This document shows positions 17,427-26,974 of a stretch of DNA of 64,000 nucleotides, one piece after another. The number at the start of each line of letters is the position of its first letter. The stretch's first letter is position 1. The notes beneath the pieces are model-generated. The model made no database searches. It saw nothing but the letters and a program-made list of their open reading frames with translations, and was not told where the DNA came from. The stretch is from Herbiconiux sp. (GTDB lineage Bacteria; Actinomycetota; Actinomycetes; Actinomycetales; Microbacteriaceae), in NCBI RefSeq assembly GCF_023264855.1, contig NZ_JAHFUW010000008.1, positions 35,622-99,621 of the forward strand, written 5' to 3'. A program made the translations under genes and the position numbers.

Positions 17427-18595
17427 GCGCCCGCATCGTCCCCGGCGCGAGCGCGGCCGCCGCGTCCGGACCAGAGCACGTCACGGAGCCGGTGGCCTAC
17501 GACGCCATCCTGCTCGCCTCCTTCGGCGGGCCCGAGGGTCAAGACGACGTGATCCCCTTCCTCCGCAACGTCACGCGCGGGCGCGGAATCCCCGACGAAC
17601 GGCTCGAAGAGGTGGCGCACCACTACCGCGCCTTCGGCGGCATCAGCCCGATCAACGCGCAGAACCGCGAGCTCAAGGCCGCCCTCGAGGCGGAGCTCGC
17701 CGGCCGCGGCATCGACCTGCCGGTGCTCTGGGGCAACCGCAACTGGGATCCCTATCTGCGCGAGGCCTTGACCGAAGCGGATGCCCGCGGGTTCCGCACC
17801 CTGATCGCGATCGCCACGAGCGCTTACAGCTCGTACTCGAGCTGCCGGCAGTACCGCGAGGACTTCGCCATCGCTCTGGACGAGACGGGCCTCGGCGGCA
17901 CGATCACGATCGACAAGGTGCGCCAGTTCTTCGACCACCCCGGTTTCGTGCAGCCCTTCATCGACGGCGTCGGCAAGGCGCTCGCCGACGTGCGCGAGCG
18001 CTTCGAGGGCATCGATCCGACGCGCGAGATCGAGGTGCTCTTCACCACGCACTCGATCCCGAGCGCCGACGCCGAGCGCTCCGGCCCCGCCTCGCGCGGG
18101 TTCGGGCCGGACGGCGCCTACGCGGCACAGCACCGGGCCGTGGCCGAGGTCGTCATGCTCGCCGCAGCCGGCGCGAGCGACGTGCCCTGGCAGCTGGTGT
18201 ACCAGTCGCGATCGGGCCCGCCGAGCCAGCCGTGGCTCGAGCCCGACATCAACGACGCCATCGCCGAGCTCCCCGCCAAGGGCGTGAAGGCCGTGGTGAT
18301 CGTGCCGCTCGGTTTCGTGAGCGACCATATGGAGGTCATGTGGGACCTCGACAACGAGGCTCTCGAGTCGTGCGCCGAACACGATCTGTTCGGCGTGCGC
18401 GTGCCGACCCCGGGCGTCGACCCCTCCTATGTCGCCGGACTGGTCGATCTGGTTCTGGAACGCGTGAACGGCACACCCGTGGCCGAGCGGCCCGCCGTCA
18501 CCGGCCTCGGTCCGTGGTACGACGTGTGCCGCCCCGGATGCTGCGAGAACGTGCGCCTGGGCTTCAAGCCCGCGCTCTCCGGGATCGCACCGTAG
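17423..18595 (+). CDS. hemH: Coproporphyrin III ferrochelatase (CpfC/HemH)
   Basis: A 390-residue enzyme that inserts Fe2+ into coproporphyrin III. It starts at a GTG overlapping the hemQ stop. The family opening AILLASFGGPEGQDDVIPFL and the active-site region with TTHSIP (the catalytic histidine) are present. Cys140 (SYSSCRQYRED) and a C-terminal group Cys369, Cys373, Cys374 sit where actinobacterial ferrochelatases hold a [2Fe-2S] cluster; the exact spacing here (C-x3-C-C) should be compared with characterised enzymes before this is accepted. hemQ-hemH order and overlap suggest tight co-production of the last two steps. Confidence 0.95.
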   Translation: MSARIVPGASAAAASGPEHVTEPVAYDAILLASFGGPEGQDDVIPFLRNVTRGRGIPDERLEEVAHHYRAFGGISPINAQNRELKAALEAELAGRGIDLPVLWGNRNWDPYLREALTEADARGFRTLIAIATSAYSSYSSCRQYREDFAIALDETGLGGTITIDKVRQFFDHPGFVQPFIDGVGKALADVRERFEGIDPTREIEVLFTTHSIPSADAERSGPASRGFGPDGAYAAQHRAVAEVVMLAAAGASDVPWQLVYQSRSGPPSQPWLEPDINDAIAELPAKGVKAVVIVPLGFVSDHMEVMWDLDNEALESCAEHDLFGVRVPTPGVDPSYVAGLVDLVLERVNGTPVAERPAVTGLGPWYDVCRPGCCENVRLGFKPALSGIAP

Positions 18596-18615
18596 GCCGG
18601 AACGAGGGCGGGAGC

Positions 18616-19551
18616 ATGAGCGGAGCACTGCGCGTGGCGACACGGGGCAGCGCTCTTGCGCGCGCCCAGACCGGTCACGTGGTCGCCGCCCTGGTGGAGG
18701 CGACCGGTGTCGAGGTGGAGACGATCATCATCACCTCCGAGGGCGACCGCTCGAAGGAGTCGCTCTCCAGCCTCGGCGGAACCGGTGTCTTCGCCAGCGC
18801 ACTCCGCGAAGCGCTGATCGCCGGAGAGTGCGACCTGATCGTGCACTCGCTCAAAGACCTGCCCACGGCGCCGTACGAAGGGCTCGTGCTCGGTGCCGTA
18901 CCCGAGCGCGAAGACCCCCGTGATGCCCTCTGCACGCGCGACGGTCTCACGCTCGACGAGCTGCCCGAAGGCGCCTCGGTGGGCACCGGCTCTCCCCGCC
19001 GGGTGGCTCAGCTGCTCTCCCTCCGGCCTGATCTGCGGATCGTCGACATCCGCGGCAACGTCGACACCCGTCTCGGCCGCGTGCGGGACGGCGACCTCGA
19101 CGCCGTCGTCCTGGCGGCGGCCGGGCTCGGTAGGCTGGGTAGGCTGGACGCAGCATCCGAACTCTTCGCACTCGATCTCTGGCCCACCGCGCCGGGGCAG
19201 GGTGCGCTCGCGATCGAGACCCGAGAGGGAGACAGCATCCCCGAACTGTTGAGCATCGAACACCCGCCCACGCGCACGGCGATCCTCGCCGAGCGCGCGG
19301 TGCTCGCTGCCCTCGAGGCGGGATGCGCGGCTCCGATCGGCGCGACGGCTACCGTGGCCGGCGATGAACTGCACCTCTCGGCCACCGTCTACCAGGCCGA
19401 CGGCGCCGCCGAACTCGGCTGCGAACGATCCGCCACCCTTCTCGGCGACGACCTGCTCGTGGCCGACCTGCTCGGCCAGGCGGTGGCCGCCCAGCTGCTC
19501 GAAGACGGGGCGGCCGAGATCGCACCCCTCGGCCCGGGCGGCACGGAATGA
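18616..19551 (+). CDS. hemC: Hydroxymethylbilane synthase (porphobilinogen deaminase)
   Basis: A 311-residue enzyme that joins four porphobilinogens into hydroxymethylbilane. The start MSGALRVATRGSALARAQT and the catalytic stretch HSLKDLPTAPYEGL are canonical. The dipyrromethane cofactor is carried on Cys237 in EAGCAAPIG. GGGAG precedes the ATG by five bases. The stop overlaps hemD by four bases (ATGA). The gap from hemH is only 20 bases, so hemQ-hemH-hemC-hemD form one transcription unit. Confidence 0.97.
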   Translation: MSGALRVATRGSALARAQTGHVVAALVEATGVEVETIIITSEGDRSKESLSSLGGTGVFASALREALIAGECDLIVHSLKDLPTAPYEGLVLGAVPEREDPRDALCTRDGLTLDELPEGASVGTGSPRRVAQLLSLRPDLRIVDIRGNVDTRLGRVRDGDLDAVVLAAAGLGRLGRLDAASELFALDLWPTAPGQGALAIETREGDSIPELLSIEHPPTRTAILAERAVLAALEAGCAAPIGATATVAGDELHLSATVYQADGAAELGCERSATLLGDDLLVADLLGQAVAAQLLEDGAAEIAPLGPGGTE

Positions 19552-20360
19552 CGGCCTGGTCGCAGCGCCCGCTCGGCGGCTGGCGCATCCTCGTTCCCCG
19601 CGGCGGACCGTGGGGCCACGGCGTCGCCGCCGACCTGCGGGCCGTCGGCGCCAAGCCGATCGTCGCCCCGATGATCAACTTTGCTCCCACCGAAGACGCC
19701 GAGACCCTCGAGCGCGCCCTGCAGGCGCTCGCCGCCGGGTCGTTCGACTGGCTCACCATGACCAGTGCCACCACGGTCGACGTGCTCACCGCCCACCAGG
19801 CCGTCGTTCCTCCGGAGACGCATATCGCCGCGGTGGGGGAGACGACCGCCGCCGCGCTCACGGCGGCCGGTTACAAGGTCGACCTCGTGCCGCCGGAGGA
19901 CAACTCCGCCAAGGGCCTGCTGCGTGAACTCAAGCGCTTCGAGCAGTTCGGGCCCGAGCTGCGCGTGCTCACCCTGCGCAGCGACATCGCGAAGCCGGTG
20001 CTCACCGAGGGGCTGATCAAGCGCGGCCACACCGTCGAGTCGGTCGTGGCCTACCGCACCATCGGCGTGGAGGTCGATCCGCAGATCCGCGCCGACGTGG
20101 CCGCCGGGGCGATCGACGCCGTCTTCGTGACCTCGGGATCCGTGGCCGAGCAGGTGCAGCTGCAGCTGGGCCCCGTGCCCGAGTCGACCCTCGTCGCCGC
20201 GATCGGCCCGCGCACGGCCGACGACGCGCGCGCCTACGGTCTGCGGGTGGACGTGATCGCCAAGGGCCGCTCCTCCGAATCGCTGATCAACTCGGTGATC
20301 GAGGTGGCGAACGCCCGGCGTGCCGAGGGCCGCGACGAGGACGACCGCTCCGACTTCTGA
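19548..20360 (+). CDS. hemD: Uroporphyrinogen-III synthase
   Basis: A 270-residue, poorly conserved enzyme that closes and inverts ring D of hydroxymethylbilane. It is recognised by two alpha/beta lobes, the motif SFDWLTMTSATTVDVL near residue 65, VVAYRTIGVEVDP near 165 and AVFVTSGSVAEQV near 190, plus its place right after hemC. Unlike some actinobacterial versions it is not fused to a methyltransferase. The start overlaps the hemC stop. Confidence 0.93.
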   Translation: MTAWSQRPLGGWRILVPRGGPWGHGVAADLRAVGAKPIVAPMINFAPTEDAETLERALQALAAGSFDWLTMTSATTVDVLTAHQAVVPPETHIAAVGETTAAALTAAGYKVDLVPPEDNSAKGLLRELKRFEQFGPELRVLTLRSDIAKPVLTEGLIKRGHTVESVVAYRTIGVEVDPQIRADVAAGAIDAVFVTSGSVAEQVQLQLGPVPESTLVAAIGPRTADDARAYGLRVDVIAKGRSSESLINSVIEVANARRAEGRDEDDRSDF

Positions 20361-20393
20361 GACTCTTCCGGGCACTCCCACCCCTCCTGACTC

Positions 20394-21026
20394 TCATACG
20401 GGCCACACCGGCCGGAACTGCACGCTGATGCGCGGCCCGACCGCCTGCTTGGTCTTCAGCACTGCGTGCTCGTGGGTGCGCTGACAGCTGCCGCCCATCA
20501 CCACCAGGTCGCCGTGCCCGACCGGGAAGCGCAGCGTCTCGCCTCCGCCCTTCGGCCGCACGGACAGGGTTCGGGCCGCTCCTACCGACACGATCGCCAC
20601 CATCGTGTCGCGATCGATGGTGCGGCCGACCCGGTCGCCGTGCCAGGCCACGCTGTCGTCGCCGGTGCGGTAGAAGCACAGCCCGGCCGTCTGGAACACC
20701 TGGCCGGGCGGGCGCCCGTAGTGCTCGTTGAGCGCATCCTGGGCCCGGGTGAGCACGAGATCGGGATAGACCGACCCGGCACCGAAGCGGGAGACGAGCC
20801 GGGGCACCTCGACCACGCGGTCGTACATCTCCCGCCGGTCGGCCTGCCAGGGCACGTCGACCGCGAGGCGCTCGAACAGCGCGTCGGAGTTGGAGACCCA
20901 CCCCGGCCGCAGGTCGATCCAGGCCCCGTCGCCGAGCACGGTGCGCTGCACGGTTCCCCCGAGATCCTCCAAGACGGGGTCGGCGGCGAGGTCGTCGAAG
21001 AGCGAGGTCTGGAAGTCGATGTTCAT
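20394..21026 (-). CDS. AlkB-like 2-oxoglutarate/Fe(II) dioxygenase
   Basis: A 210-residue dioxygenase of the AlkB family, which repairs alkylated bases in DNA or RNA by oxidative demethylation. The Fe ligands are in the HGDRVGRTID block (HxD) near residue 135 and the later His of THEHAVLK; the 2-oxoglutarate arginine is in GPRISVQFRPV at the end. ATG 21026 is chosen because TACGAT lies six bases upstream; an upstream ATG would sit before the promoter. It stands alone between hemD and hemB on the opposite strand and probably has no heme role. Confidence 0.9.
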   Translation of the reverse strand: MNIDFQTSLFDDLAADPVLEDLGGTVQRTVLGDGAWIDLRPGWVSNSDALFERLAVDVPWQADRREMYDRVVEVPRLVSRFGAGSVYPDLVLTRAQDALNEHYGRPPGQVFQTAGLCFYRTGDDSVAWHGDRVGRTIDRDTMVAIVSVGAARTLSVRPKGGGETLRFPVGHGDLVVMGGSCQRTHEHAVLKTKQAVGPRISVQFRPVWPV

Positions 21027-21032
21027 GTCGCC

Positions 21033-21038
21033 ATCGTA
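21033..21038 (-). promoter_or_regulatory. -10 box TACGAT, leaderless promoter of the AlkB-like gene
   Basis: TACGAT, six bases, then ATG at 21026. Confidence 0.5.
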
Positions 21039-21130
21039 CGCACATTCGAACATGTGTTCGAGTTAAACCTCGTGACCTGTGGAGAACCGGCCGGCTCTGC
21101 ACAGGCGGCCGACGTCCAGCACGGTCGGCA

Positions 21131-21136
21131 TAGGCT
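21131..21136 (+). promoter_or_regulatory. -10 box TAGGCT, promoter of hemB-hemL
   Basis: TAGGCT, then GGAGGC, then ATG at 21143. The six bases between also read as a Shine-Dalgarno, but if transcription starts at the A of ATG they are not in the mRNA. Confidence 0.55.
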
Positions 21137-21142
21137 GGAGGC

Positions 21143-22141
21143 ATGAGTTTTGGATCGTTCCCCGATGTCCGGCCGCGCCGGCTCCGCTCCACCCCGGCGA
21201 TGCGCCGGCTGGTCGCCGAGACGCGGATCGATCCGGCGCAGCTCGTGCTGCCGCTGTTCGTGCGCGACGACGTCGTGGAGCCCGTTCCGCTCACCTCGAT
21301 GCCCGGCGTGCTGCAGCACAGCTTCGACAGCCTGAAGGCGGCGGTCACCGAGGCGGCGGAGGCCGGCCTGGGCGGAGTGATGCTCTTCGGCGTGCCGGCC
21401 GACCAGGCCAAAGACGCACAGGGCACGGCAGCCACCGACCCCGACGGCGTGCTCAACGCAGCCACGCGCATCGTGGCGGCCGAGGTGGGAGACGCCCTCG
21501 TGGTGCAGACCGATCTCTGCCTGGACGAGTTCACCGACCACGGCCACTGCGGAGTGCTCGACGCCCGCGGCGCCGTCGACAACGACGCCACCCTGCTGCG
21601 CTACCGCGACATGGCCCTCGAGCAGGCGCGTGCGGGCTCCCAGCTGCTTGGCCTCTCCGGCATGATGGACGGCCAGGTCGGTGCCGTGCGCACCGCCCTC
21701 GACGCGGAGGGCTTCGACGAGGTGGCCATCCTCGCCTATGCCGCCAAGTACGCCTCGGCGTTCTACGGCCCGTTCCGGGAGGCCGTCGGATCGACGCTGC
21801 GCGGCGACCGCAAGACCTATCAGCTCGACCCCGCGAACCGCCGCGAGGGCCTGCGCGAAGCTGTTCTCGATGTGGCGGAAGGCGCCGACATCGTGATGGT
21901 GAAGCCGGCTCTCAGCTACCTCGATCTGGTCGCCGACGTGTCGGCCGCGGTTCCCGTGCCGGTCTGGGCGTACCAGGTGTCGGGCGAGTACGCGATGATC
22001 GAGGCGGCTGCGGCGAACGGCTGGATCGATCGGGAGCGCGCCATCCTCGAGTCGCTCGTGAGCATCCGCCGTGCCGGTGCCGAAGCCGTGCTCACCTACT
22101 GGGCGGTCGAGGTCGCCCGTGTCCTGAAGGGATCAGCATGA
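21143..22141 (+). CDS. hemB: Delta-aminolevulinic acid dehydratase (porphobilinogen synthase)
   Basis: A 332-residue enzyme that condenses two 5-aminolevulinates. The two active-site lysines are in [12 protein letters not shown] (about residue 198) and [10 protein letters not shown] (about residue 253). The metal loop reads [15 protein letters not shown]: two of the three zinc cysteines are kept and the middle one is Asp, so metal use is probably mixed or Mg-type, as in many actinobacteria. The stop overlaps hemL (ATGA). Confidence 0.97.
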   Translation: MSFGSFPDVRPRRLRSTPAMRRLVAETRIDPAQLVLPLFVRDDVVEPVPLTSMPGVLQHSFDSLKAAVTEAAEAGLGGVMLFGVPADQAKDAQGTAATDPDGVLNAATRIVAAEVGDALVVQTDLCLDEFTDHGHCGVLDARGAVDNDATLLRYRDMALEQARAGSQLLGLSGMMDGQVGAVRTALDAEGFDEVAILAYAAKYASAFYGPFREAVGSTLRGDRKTYQLDPANRREGLREAVLDVAEGADIVMVKPALSYLDLVADVSAAVPVPVWAYQVSGEYAMIEAAAANGWIDRERAILESLVSIRRAGAEAVLTYWAVEVARVLKGSA

Positions 22142-23556
22142 CAGGGATCCGCACGACCGCGGTCACAGACACCACCGCCGCCGCGCTCGGCGTGAGCAAC
22201 GCCGAGCAGTTCGAGCGCGCTCAGCGCTCCATCCCGGGCGGTGTCAACTCGCCCGTGCGCGCCTTCCGCTCGGTGGGCGGCACTCCCCGCTTCCTGGTGT
22301 CCGCGCGGGGGCCATACGTCACCGACTCGGAGGGCGTCGAATACGTCGACCTGGTGTGCTCGTGGGGCCCCGCCATCCTCGGCCACGCGCATCCCGAGGT
22401 GGTGGCCGCCGTGCAGGAGGCCGCCGCCCGCGGGCTGTCGTTCGGCGCCACGACGCCGGCCGAGACCGATCTCGCCGAACTCGTGCGCGGGCGGGTGGAG
22501 GCCGGCGGCGTCCACCCTATCGAGAAGCTCCGCCTCGTCTCCACCGGCACCGAAGCCACCATGACCGCCATCCGGCTGGCTCGAGGGTTCACCGGCCGAG
22601 ACGTGCTGATCAAGTTCGCGGGCCACTACCACGGGCACTCCGACTCGTTGCTGGCGGAGGCCGGATCGGGGCTCGCGACGCTCGCGCTCCCCGCCTCGGC
22701 GGGCGTTCCCGCCGCCACGGCCGCCCTCACGATCGTGCTGCCCTACAACGACCTCGAGGCCGTGCGCGAGGTGTTCTCGGCGCGCGGCGACGAGATCGCC
22801 GCGATCATCGTCGAGGCGGCGCCGGCCAACATGGGTGTCGTGCCGCCGGCGCCCGGCTTCAACGCGGCCCTGGCCGACATCGCGCACGCGCACGGCTCGC
22901 TGCTGATCGTCGACGAGGTGCTTACCGGGTTCCGGGTGGGCCCCGCGGGCTGGTGGGGCCTGGAGAACCCGGGCCGTCCGGTGGCCGAGCTGCACCGGGA
23001 CGCCCCGGATGCCGGCCACGTTCCGGCGTACGTGCCCGACCTCGTGACCTTCGGCAAGGTCGTCGGAGGCGGGATGCCGCTCGCTGCCCTGGGCGGCCGG
23101 GCCGACGTGATGGACCACCTCGCCCCCCTCGGGCCGGTGTACCAGGCCGGTACGCTCTCGGGCAATCCGGTGGCGGTCGCCGCCGGTCTCGCCACGCTCC
23201 GCCTGGCCGACGCCTCGGTCTACGAGGCGCTCGATGCCACGGCCCGCACCATCTCGACCGCCGTCTCCGAGGCATTCGCGACGGCCGGGGTAGCGCACAG
23301 CGTGCAGCGGGCGGGAAACCTGTTCAGCTTCACGTTCGGCTCGGCCACGCCACCGCGCGACTACGCCCAGGTGCAGCAGCAGGAAGCGTTCCGCTACGCG
23401 CCGTTCTTCCACTCCCTGCTCGACGCCGGCGTCGCGCTCCCGCCCTCGGTCTACGAGGCGTGGTTCGTCTCCGCGGCCCACGACGAGACGGCGATCGGGC
23501 GGATCCTGGAGGCTCTGCCCGCAGCGGCGGCCGCCGCTGCCGCCGCCCGCCGATAG
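22138..23556 (+). CDS. hemL: Glutamate-1-semialdehyde 2,1-aminomutase
   Basis: A 472-residue PLP enzyme that turns glutamate-1-semialdehyde into 5-aminolevulinate, the step after Hem[14 protein letters not shown] near residue 30 and the lysine of [18 protein letters not shown] near residue 307 identify it. It is coupled to hemB by a four-base overlap. It is slightly longer than the usual 430 residues because of an N-terminal extension and a short insert around [18 protein letters not shown]. Confidence 0.97.
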   Translation: MTGIRTTAVTDTTAAALGVSNAEQFERAQRSIPGGVNSPVRAFRSVGGTPRFLVSARGPYVTDSEGVEYVDLVCSWGPAILGHAHPEVVAAVQEAAARGLSFGATTPAETDLAELVRGRVEAGGVHPIEKLRLVSTGTEATMTAIRLARGFTGRDVLIKFAGHYHGHSDSLLAEAGSGLATLALPASAGVPAATAALTIVLPYNDLEAVREVFSARGDEIAAIIVEAAPANMGVVPPAPGFNAALADIAHAHGSLLIVDEVLTGFRVGPAGWWGLENPGRPVAELHRDAPDAGHVPAYVPDLVTFGKVVGGGMPLAALGGRADVMDHLAPLGPVYQAGTLSGNPVAVAAGLATLRLADASVYEALDATARTISTAVSEAFATAGVAHSVQRAGNLFSFTFGSATPPRDYAQVQQQEAFRYAPFFHSLLDAGVALPPSVYEAWFVSAAHDETAIGRILEALPAAAAAAAAARR

Positions 23557-23629
23557 ATTCCCGAATCGTTATATAGCCGACAGGGCCAAACCCTGCCCTT
23601 CTTCAGCCAAGCCACGGCAGACTAGGACC

Positions 23630-24004
23630 ATGGCCGTTCTCTTCGTCCACACCGATCGCCTCGAGATCCGCCTCACGCGCGCCGAGAAGATGCTGTCGCT
23701 GCGCCGCACCGACATCGTGGTGCCGTTGGACGGCATCCGCTCGGCCGCACTCACTGACGACCCGTGGGTCTGGGTGCGCGGTATCCGGGCCCCCGGGGCG
23801 GCGATTCCGCTCACCCTGGCGGTGGGCACGTGGAAGTTCCACGACGGCAAAGACTTCCTGCTCGTGAAGGGAACCCGCACCTCGGTGGTGATTGACCTCG
23901 AGGGTCAGGAGTTCTCACGGCTGATCATCACCACCTCGCACTCGATCGAGCTGTTGCGTGCTCTGCGGCTGCCTCCGCTGGAGGGCACCGAGATCATCGA
24001 CTGA
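23630..24004 (+). CDS. Small beta-rich conserved hypothetical protein (PH-like)
   Basis: A 124-residue soluble protein of unknown function, largely beta strands followed by a C-terminal helix (HSIELLRALRLPP). The order RLEIRLTRAEKMLSLRR, then VPLDGIRSAAL, then SVVIDLEGQEFSRLIITT is reminiscent of bacterial PH-like domains. It is a single-gene unit after hemL. CAGACT six bases before the ATG may be its -10 box. It ends in a bidirectional hairpin shared with the convergent oxidoreductase gene. Confidence 0.7.
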   Translation: MAVLFVHTDRLEIRLTRAEKMLSLRRTDIVVPLDGIRSAALTDDPWVWVRGIRAPGAAIPLTLAVGTWKFHDGKDFLLVKGTRTSVVIDLEGQEFSRLIITTSHSIELLRALRLPPLEGTEIID

Positions 24005-24030
24005 TCGGCTCCGGCGCCGCATCCGGTGAG

Positions 24031-24047
24031 TGCGACCGTCGGTCGCA
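24031..24047. terminator. Bidirectional hairpin TGCGACC-GTC-GGTCGCA
   Basis: Perfect 7 bp arms with a 3-base loop between two convergent genes (stops at 24004 and 24059). Position suggests a shared terminator. Confidence 0.5.
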
Positions 24048-24058
24048 GTCCAGCGGCC

Positions 24059-25075
24059 TCAGAGCGCCGGGTCGACCACGGTGCGTCCGCGCACCTTGCC
24101 GTCGAGGATGCGCTCGGCCACCTCGAGGGCGCCGGTCAGCGGCACGGTCTCGGTCATCGAGTCGAGCGCGTCGAGATCGAGTTCCGCGGCCAGCGCGGCC
24201 CACGCCCGCTCGCGTAGGGCGAGCGGCGCCTCGACGGAGTTCGCTCCCGTCAGGGTCACCGAGCGCAGGATGAACGGCATCACGGTCGTCGGCAGGTCAC
24301 CGCCCTGGGCCAGCCCGCAGGCCACGACCGTTCCCCCGTAGGTCGTCTGCGCCAGCACGTTCGCGAGGGTATGGCTGCCCACGCTGTCGATGGCGCCCGC
24401 CCAGCGCTGCCCCTGCAGCGGCTTGCCGGGCTCGCCGAGCGGCGCGCGCTCGATCACGTCCGACGCACCGAGCCCGCGGAGATACGCGCCCTGCTCCTGC
24501 ACCCGGCCGGACGACGCCACGACCATGTAGCCGCGCGACGACAGGAGCGACACCGCGAGGGAGCCGACCCCGCCGGCGGCGCCGGTGACCAGCACCTCGC
24601 CGGCATCCGGGGTCACGCCCGCGTCTTCGAGGGCCAGTACGGCGAGCATGGCGGTGAAGCCCGCCGTGCCGATCGCCGCCGCCCGCTGCGGAGAGATGCC
24701 GTCCGGAAGCGCGATCAGCGCATCCGGCCGCACCCGGGCGCGGGTCGCGAGGCCGCCATGGCGCGACTCGCCGATGCCGTCGCCGGTCAGCACGACCAGA
24801 TCGCCGACGCCGAACCGGGGGGAACCGGAGGCCGAGACCCGGCCCACCACGTCGATCCCTGCCACCAGGGGCCACTCGCGCACGACGCCCGGGCGGCCGA
24901 GCAGTGCCAGGCCGTCTTTGTAGTTTATGCCGGAGAAGAGCACGTCGAGATCGACGGCCTCGTCACCGCCGGATCCGTGGAAGAACTCCTGCTCGTCGAT
25001 CTCGAGCAGCTGCGCCTTCGACCCCTTCTCGGTCACCACGAGTGCGTCGGCCACGGCTTCTCCTTCGTCGGACAT
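24059..25075 (-). CDS. Medium-chain quinone oxidoreductase of the YhdH/AcuI type (acrylyl-CoA reductase-like)
   Basis: A 338-residue MDR-family enzyme without the zinc ligands of alcohol dehydrogenases. GINYKDGLALLGRPGVV near residue 50 and the NADPH motif VTGAAGGVGSLAVSLL near residue 165 are typical of YhdH/AcuI. E. coli and Ruegeria relatives reduce acrylyl-CoA to propionyl-CoA with NADPH, removing a reactive enoyl-CoA; activity here is inferred from family only. It is a single-gene unit convergent with the PH-like gene. Confidence 0.85.
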   Translation of the reverse strand: MSDEGEAVADALVVTEKGSKAQLLEIDEQEFFHGSGGDEAVDLDVLFSGINYKDGLALLGRPGVVREWPLVAGIDVVGRVSASGSPRFGVGDLVVLTGDGIGESRHGGLATRARVRPDALIALPDGISPQRAAAIGTAGFTAMLAVLALEDAGVTPDAGEVLVTGAAGGVGSLAVSLLSSRGYMVVASSGRVQEQGAYLRGLGASDVIERAPLGEPGKPLQGQRWAGAIDSVGSHTLANVLAQTTYGGTVVACGLAQGGDLPTTVMPFILRSVTLTGANSVEAPLALRERAWAALAAELDLDALDSMTETVPLTGALEVAERILDGKVRGRTVVDPAL

Positions 25076-25138
25076 GCTTCATCGAACAGCGGGCGGATGC
25101 GGGACGGATCCGCTCTCCACGCTAGCCCCGTGAGCGGC

Positions 25139-25942
25139 TCACGACACGTCGCGGCGCCAGCTGGTGAAGTAGCCGATCACCGTGGCGACGACGGCGATGC
25201 CGGCGAGGACCAGCCCGCCCTGCCACCATTCCAGACCGGTGCCCGCGGGCGTCGCGATCAAGAAGATGCTCGACCCCACCAGGGCATCGCTCGCCGCGCC
25301 CGGCAGGAACTGGCCCAGCTGCGCCGACCAGTCGGTGATGCTCGAGCCGAACCGCAGCAGCGGCTCCAGGAACTGCGTGAACGCCAACACGATCACGATC
25401 GCGGCCACCTGGCTGGGCACCAGGGTGCCGAGGCCGACGCCGATCACGGCCCACAGCGCCATCGCCAGCACCGAGCGGCCGACGAAGGCCCACACCTCGG
25501 GGTCGCCGAGCAGCGGATCCACGCCGAATCCCGCGAGCACGCCCGCGCCGGCACCCATCGAGGCCAGCAGGGCGATCACCCCGAACACGGCGCCCACCAG
25601 CAGCATCGTGATGAACTTGCCGCTCAGGGCGATCACCCGGCGCGGTTGCGCCAGGAAGGTGGGGGTGAGCGCCTGGAACCGGAACTCGCTGGTCACCGCG
25701 AGGGCGCCGAACAGTACCGGGAAGACGTAGCCCACGGCCGTGGCGAAGCTGTAGATGAGCAGCGGCAGCTGGGCCTCGGGCACGACCGGCCCGCCGGCGC
25801 GCGTGCCGACCCCGCTCAGGATGGCCGCGAGGCCGCCGGCGCACAGGGCGACGTAGCCGACCATGATCACCGCGAGCACCCACCACAGCCGCGTGCTCAG
25901 GACCTTCGTGAATTCCGACCGGACGGCCGCGACGAGCTTCAC
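25139..25942 (-). CDS. ABC transporter permease (ABC-2 type)
   Basis: A 267-residue integral membrane protein. The start VKLVAAVRSEFTKVLSTRLWWVLA is the standard opening of ABC-2 permeases encoded next to a single ATPase. Six hydrophobic segments follow. It overlaps the ATPase gene by four bases (GTGA), which fixes the start. The pair forms an exporter, probably for a lipid, antibiotic or peptide, with no sequence clue to the substrate. Confidence 0.9.
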   Translation of the reverse strand: MKLVAAVRSEFTKVLSTRLWWVLAVIMVGYVALCAGGLAAILSGVGTRAGGPVVPEAQLPLLIYSFATAVGYVFPVLFGALAVTSEFRFQALTPTFLAQPRRVIALSGKFITMLLVGAVFGVIALLASMGAGAGVLAGFGVDPLLGDPEVWAFVGRSVLAMALWAVIGVGLGTLVPSQVAAIVIVLAFTQFLEPLLRFGSSITDWSAQLGQFLPGAASDALVGSSIFLIATPAGTGLEWWQGGLVLAGIAVVATVIGYFTSWRRDVS

Positions 25943-26841
25943 AGCGCGCCCTCCTCTCCGACCAGCGCGAGGAAGGATTCCTCCAGGCCCGTGCGTTTCT
26001 GCGACAGCGCGGTCACCGGTATCCCCGCATCGAAGGCGAGCCGGCCGATCTCGGCGGCTTCGGCGTTCTCGACCAGCACCCCCGAGCGCAGTGACGCGAC
26101 CGTGTAGCCGGCCGAGCGGATGACCTCGGCCAGCCGTTCGCGGTCGTCGGCGTTCACCTGCACCTGTTTCGAGTCGGAGACGTCGAGGCTGGAGAGCTCG
26201 CCGCGGTGCACCAGTTTGCCGTGCGCGATGATGATCACGTCGTCGACGGTCTGCTGCACCTCGCTCAGCAGGTGCGAGCTGATCAGCACCGTGCGGCCCT
26301 CGGCGGCCATCCCGCGAAGCAGCAGGCGGATCCATTTGATGCCCTCGGGGTCGAGGCCGTTGATCGGTTCGTCGAGCACGAGCACCGCCGGGTCGCCCAG
26401 CAGCGCGAAGGCGAGGCCGAGTCGCTGACGCATCCCCAGCGAGTAGCCGCCCACGCGGCGGTCGGCGTAGCCGGAGAGCCCCACCTTCTCCAGTGCCGCC
26501 TCCGGAGCGGTCTTCGGCAGACCGGCGGCCTGCGCGTAGACGGCGAGATGGTTGCGGGCGGATCGGCCCGGGTGGAAGCTGGCGGCCTCGAGAGAGGCGC
26601 CCACGGTGGCCAGGGGCGATTCCAGCGCCGCGTAGGGCGTGCCGCCGAACGTCGCCGTACCGGAGGTGGGGCGTACCAGGCCCAGCAGCATCCGGAGCGA
26701 GGTGGTCTTGCCGGCACCGTTGGGGCCGAGGAAGCCGGTGACCTGGCCCGGTTCCACCGTGAGGCTGAGGTCGGAGACGGCGTCGACGGTGCCGAATGTC
26801 TTCGTCAGATGAGCGAATTCGATGGGTACGCCGGTGGGCAT
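25939..26841 (-). CDS. ABC transporter ATP-binding protein (DrrA/CcmA-type exporter)
   Basis: A 300-residue ATPase with Walker A GPNGAGKTT (about residue 40), signature YSLGMRQRLGLAFALLG, Walker B VLVLDEPINGLDPEG and the switch His in SSHLLSEVQ. The C-terminal 80 residues form the accessory domain common in drug and lipid exporters. ATG 26841 is the first sensible start; sequence further upstream is non-coding in composition. TAGGCT about 55 bases upstream may be its -10 box, giving a short leader. It is the first gene of a two-gene operon with the permease. Confidence 0.93.
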   Translation of the reverse strand: MPTGVPIEFAHLTKTFGTVDAVSDLSLTVEPGQVTGFLGPNGAGKTTSLRMLLGLVRPTSGTATFGGTPYAALESPLATVGASLEAASFHPGRSARNHLAVYAQAAGLPKTAPEAALEKVGLSGYADRRVGGYSLGMRQRLGLAFALLGDPAVLVLDEPINGLDPEGIKWIRLLLRGMAAEGRTVLISSHLLSEVQQTVDDVIIIAHGKLVHRGELSSLDVSDSKQVQVNADDRERLAEVIRSAGYTVASLRSGVLVENAEAAEIGRLAFDAGIPVTALSQKRTGLEESFLALVGEEGAL

Positions 26842-26974
26842 GGATCGTGTCCTGTCGGTGTCCGGAGGGGGTACGGGCGGTGATGGCCGTCTTTCCAGCC
26901 TAGGGTGACCGCAGCTGCTTGTCACAGCATTCAGGCGAAGCTGCGAGAATCCCAGAGACGAAAGGATGCCTTCG

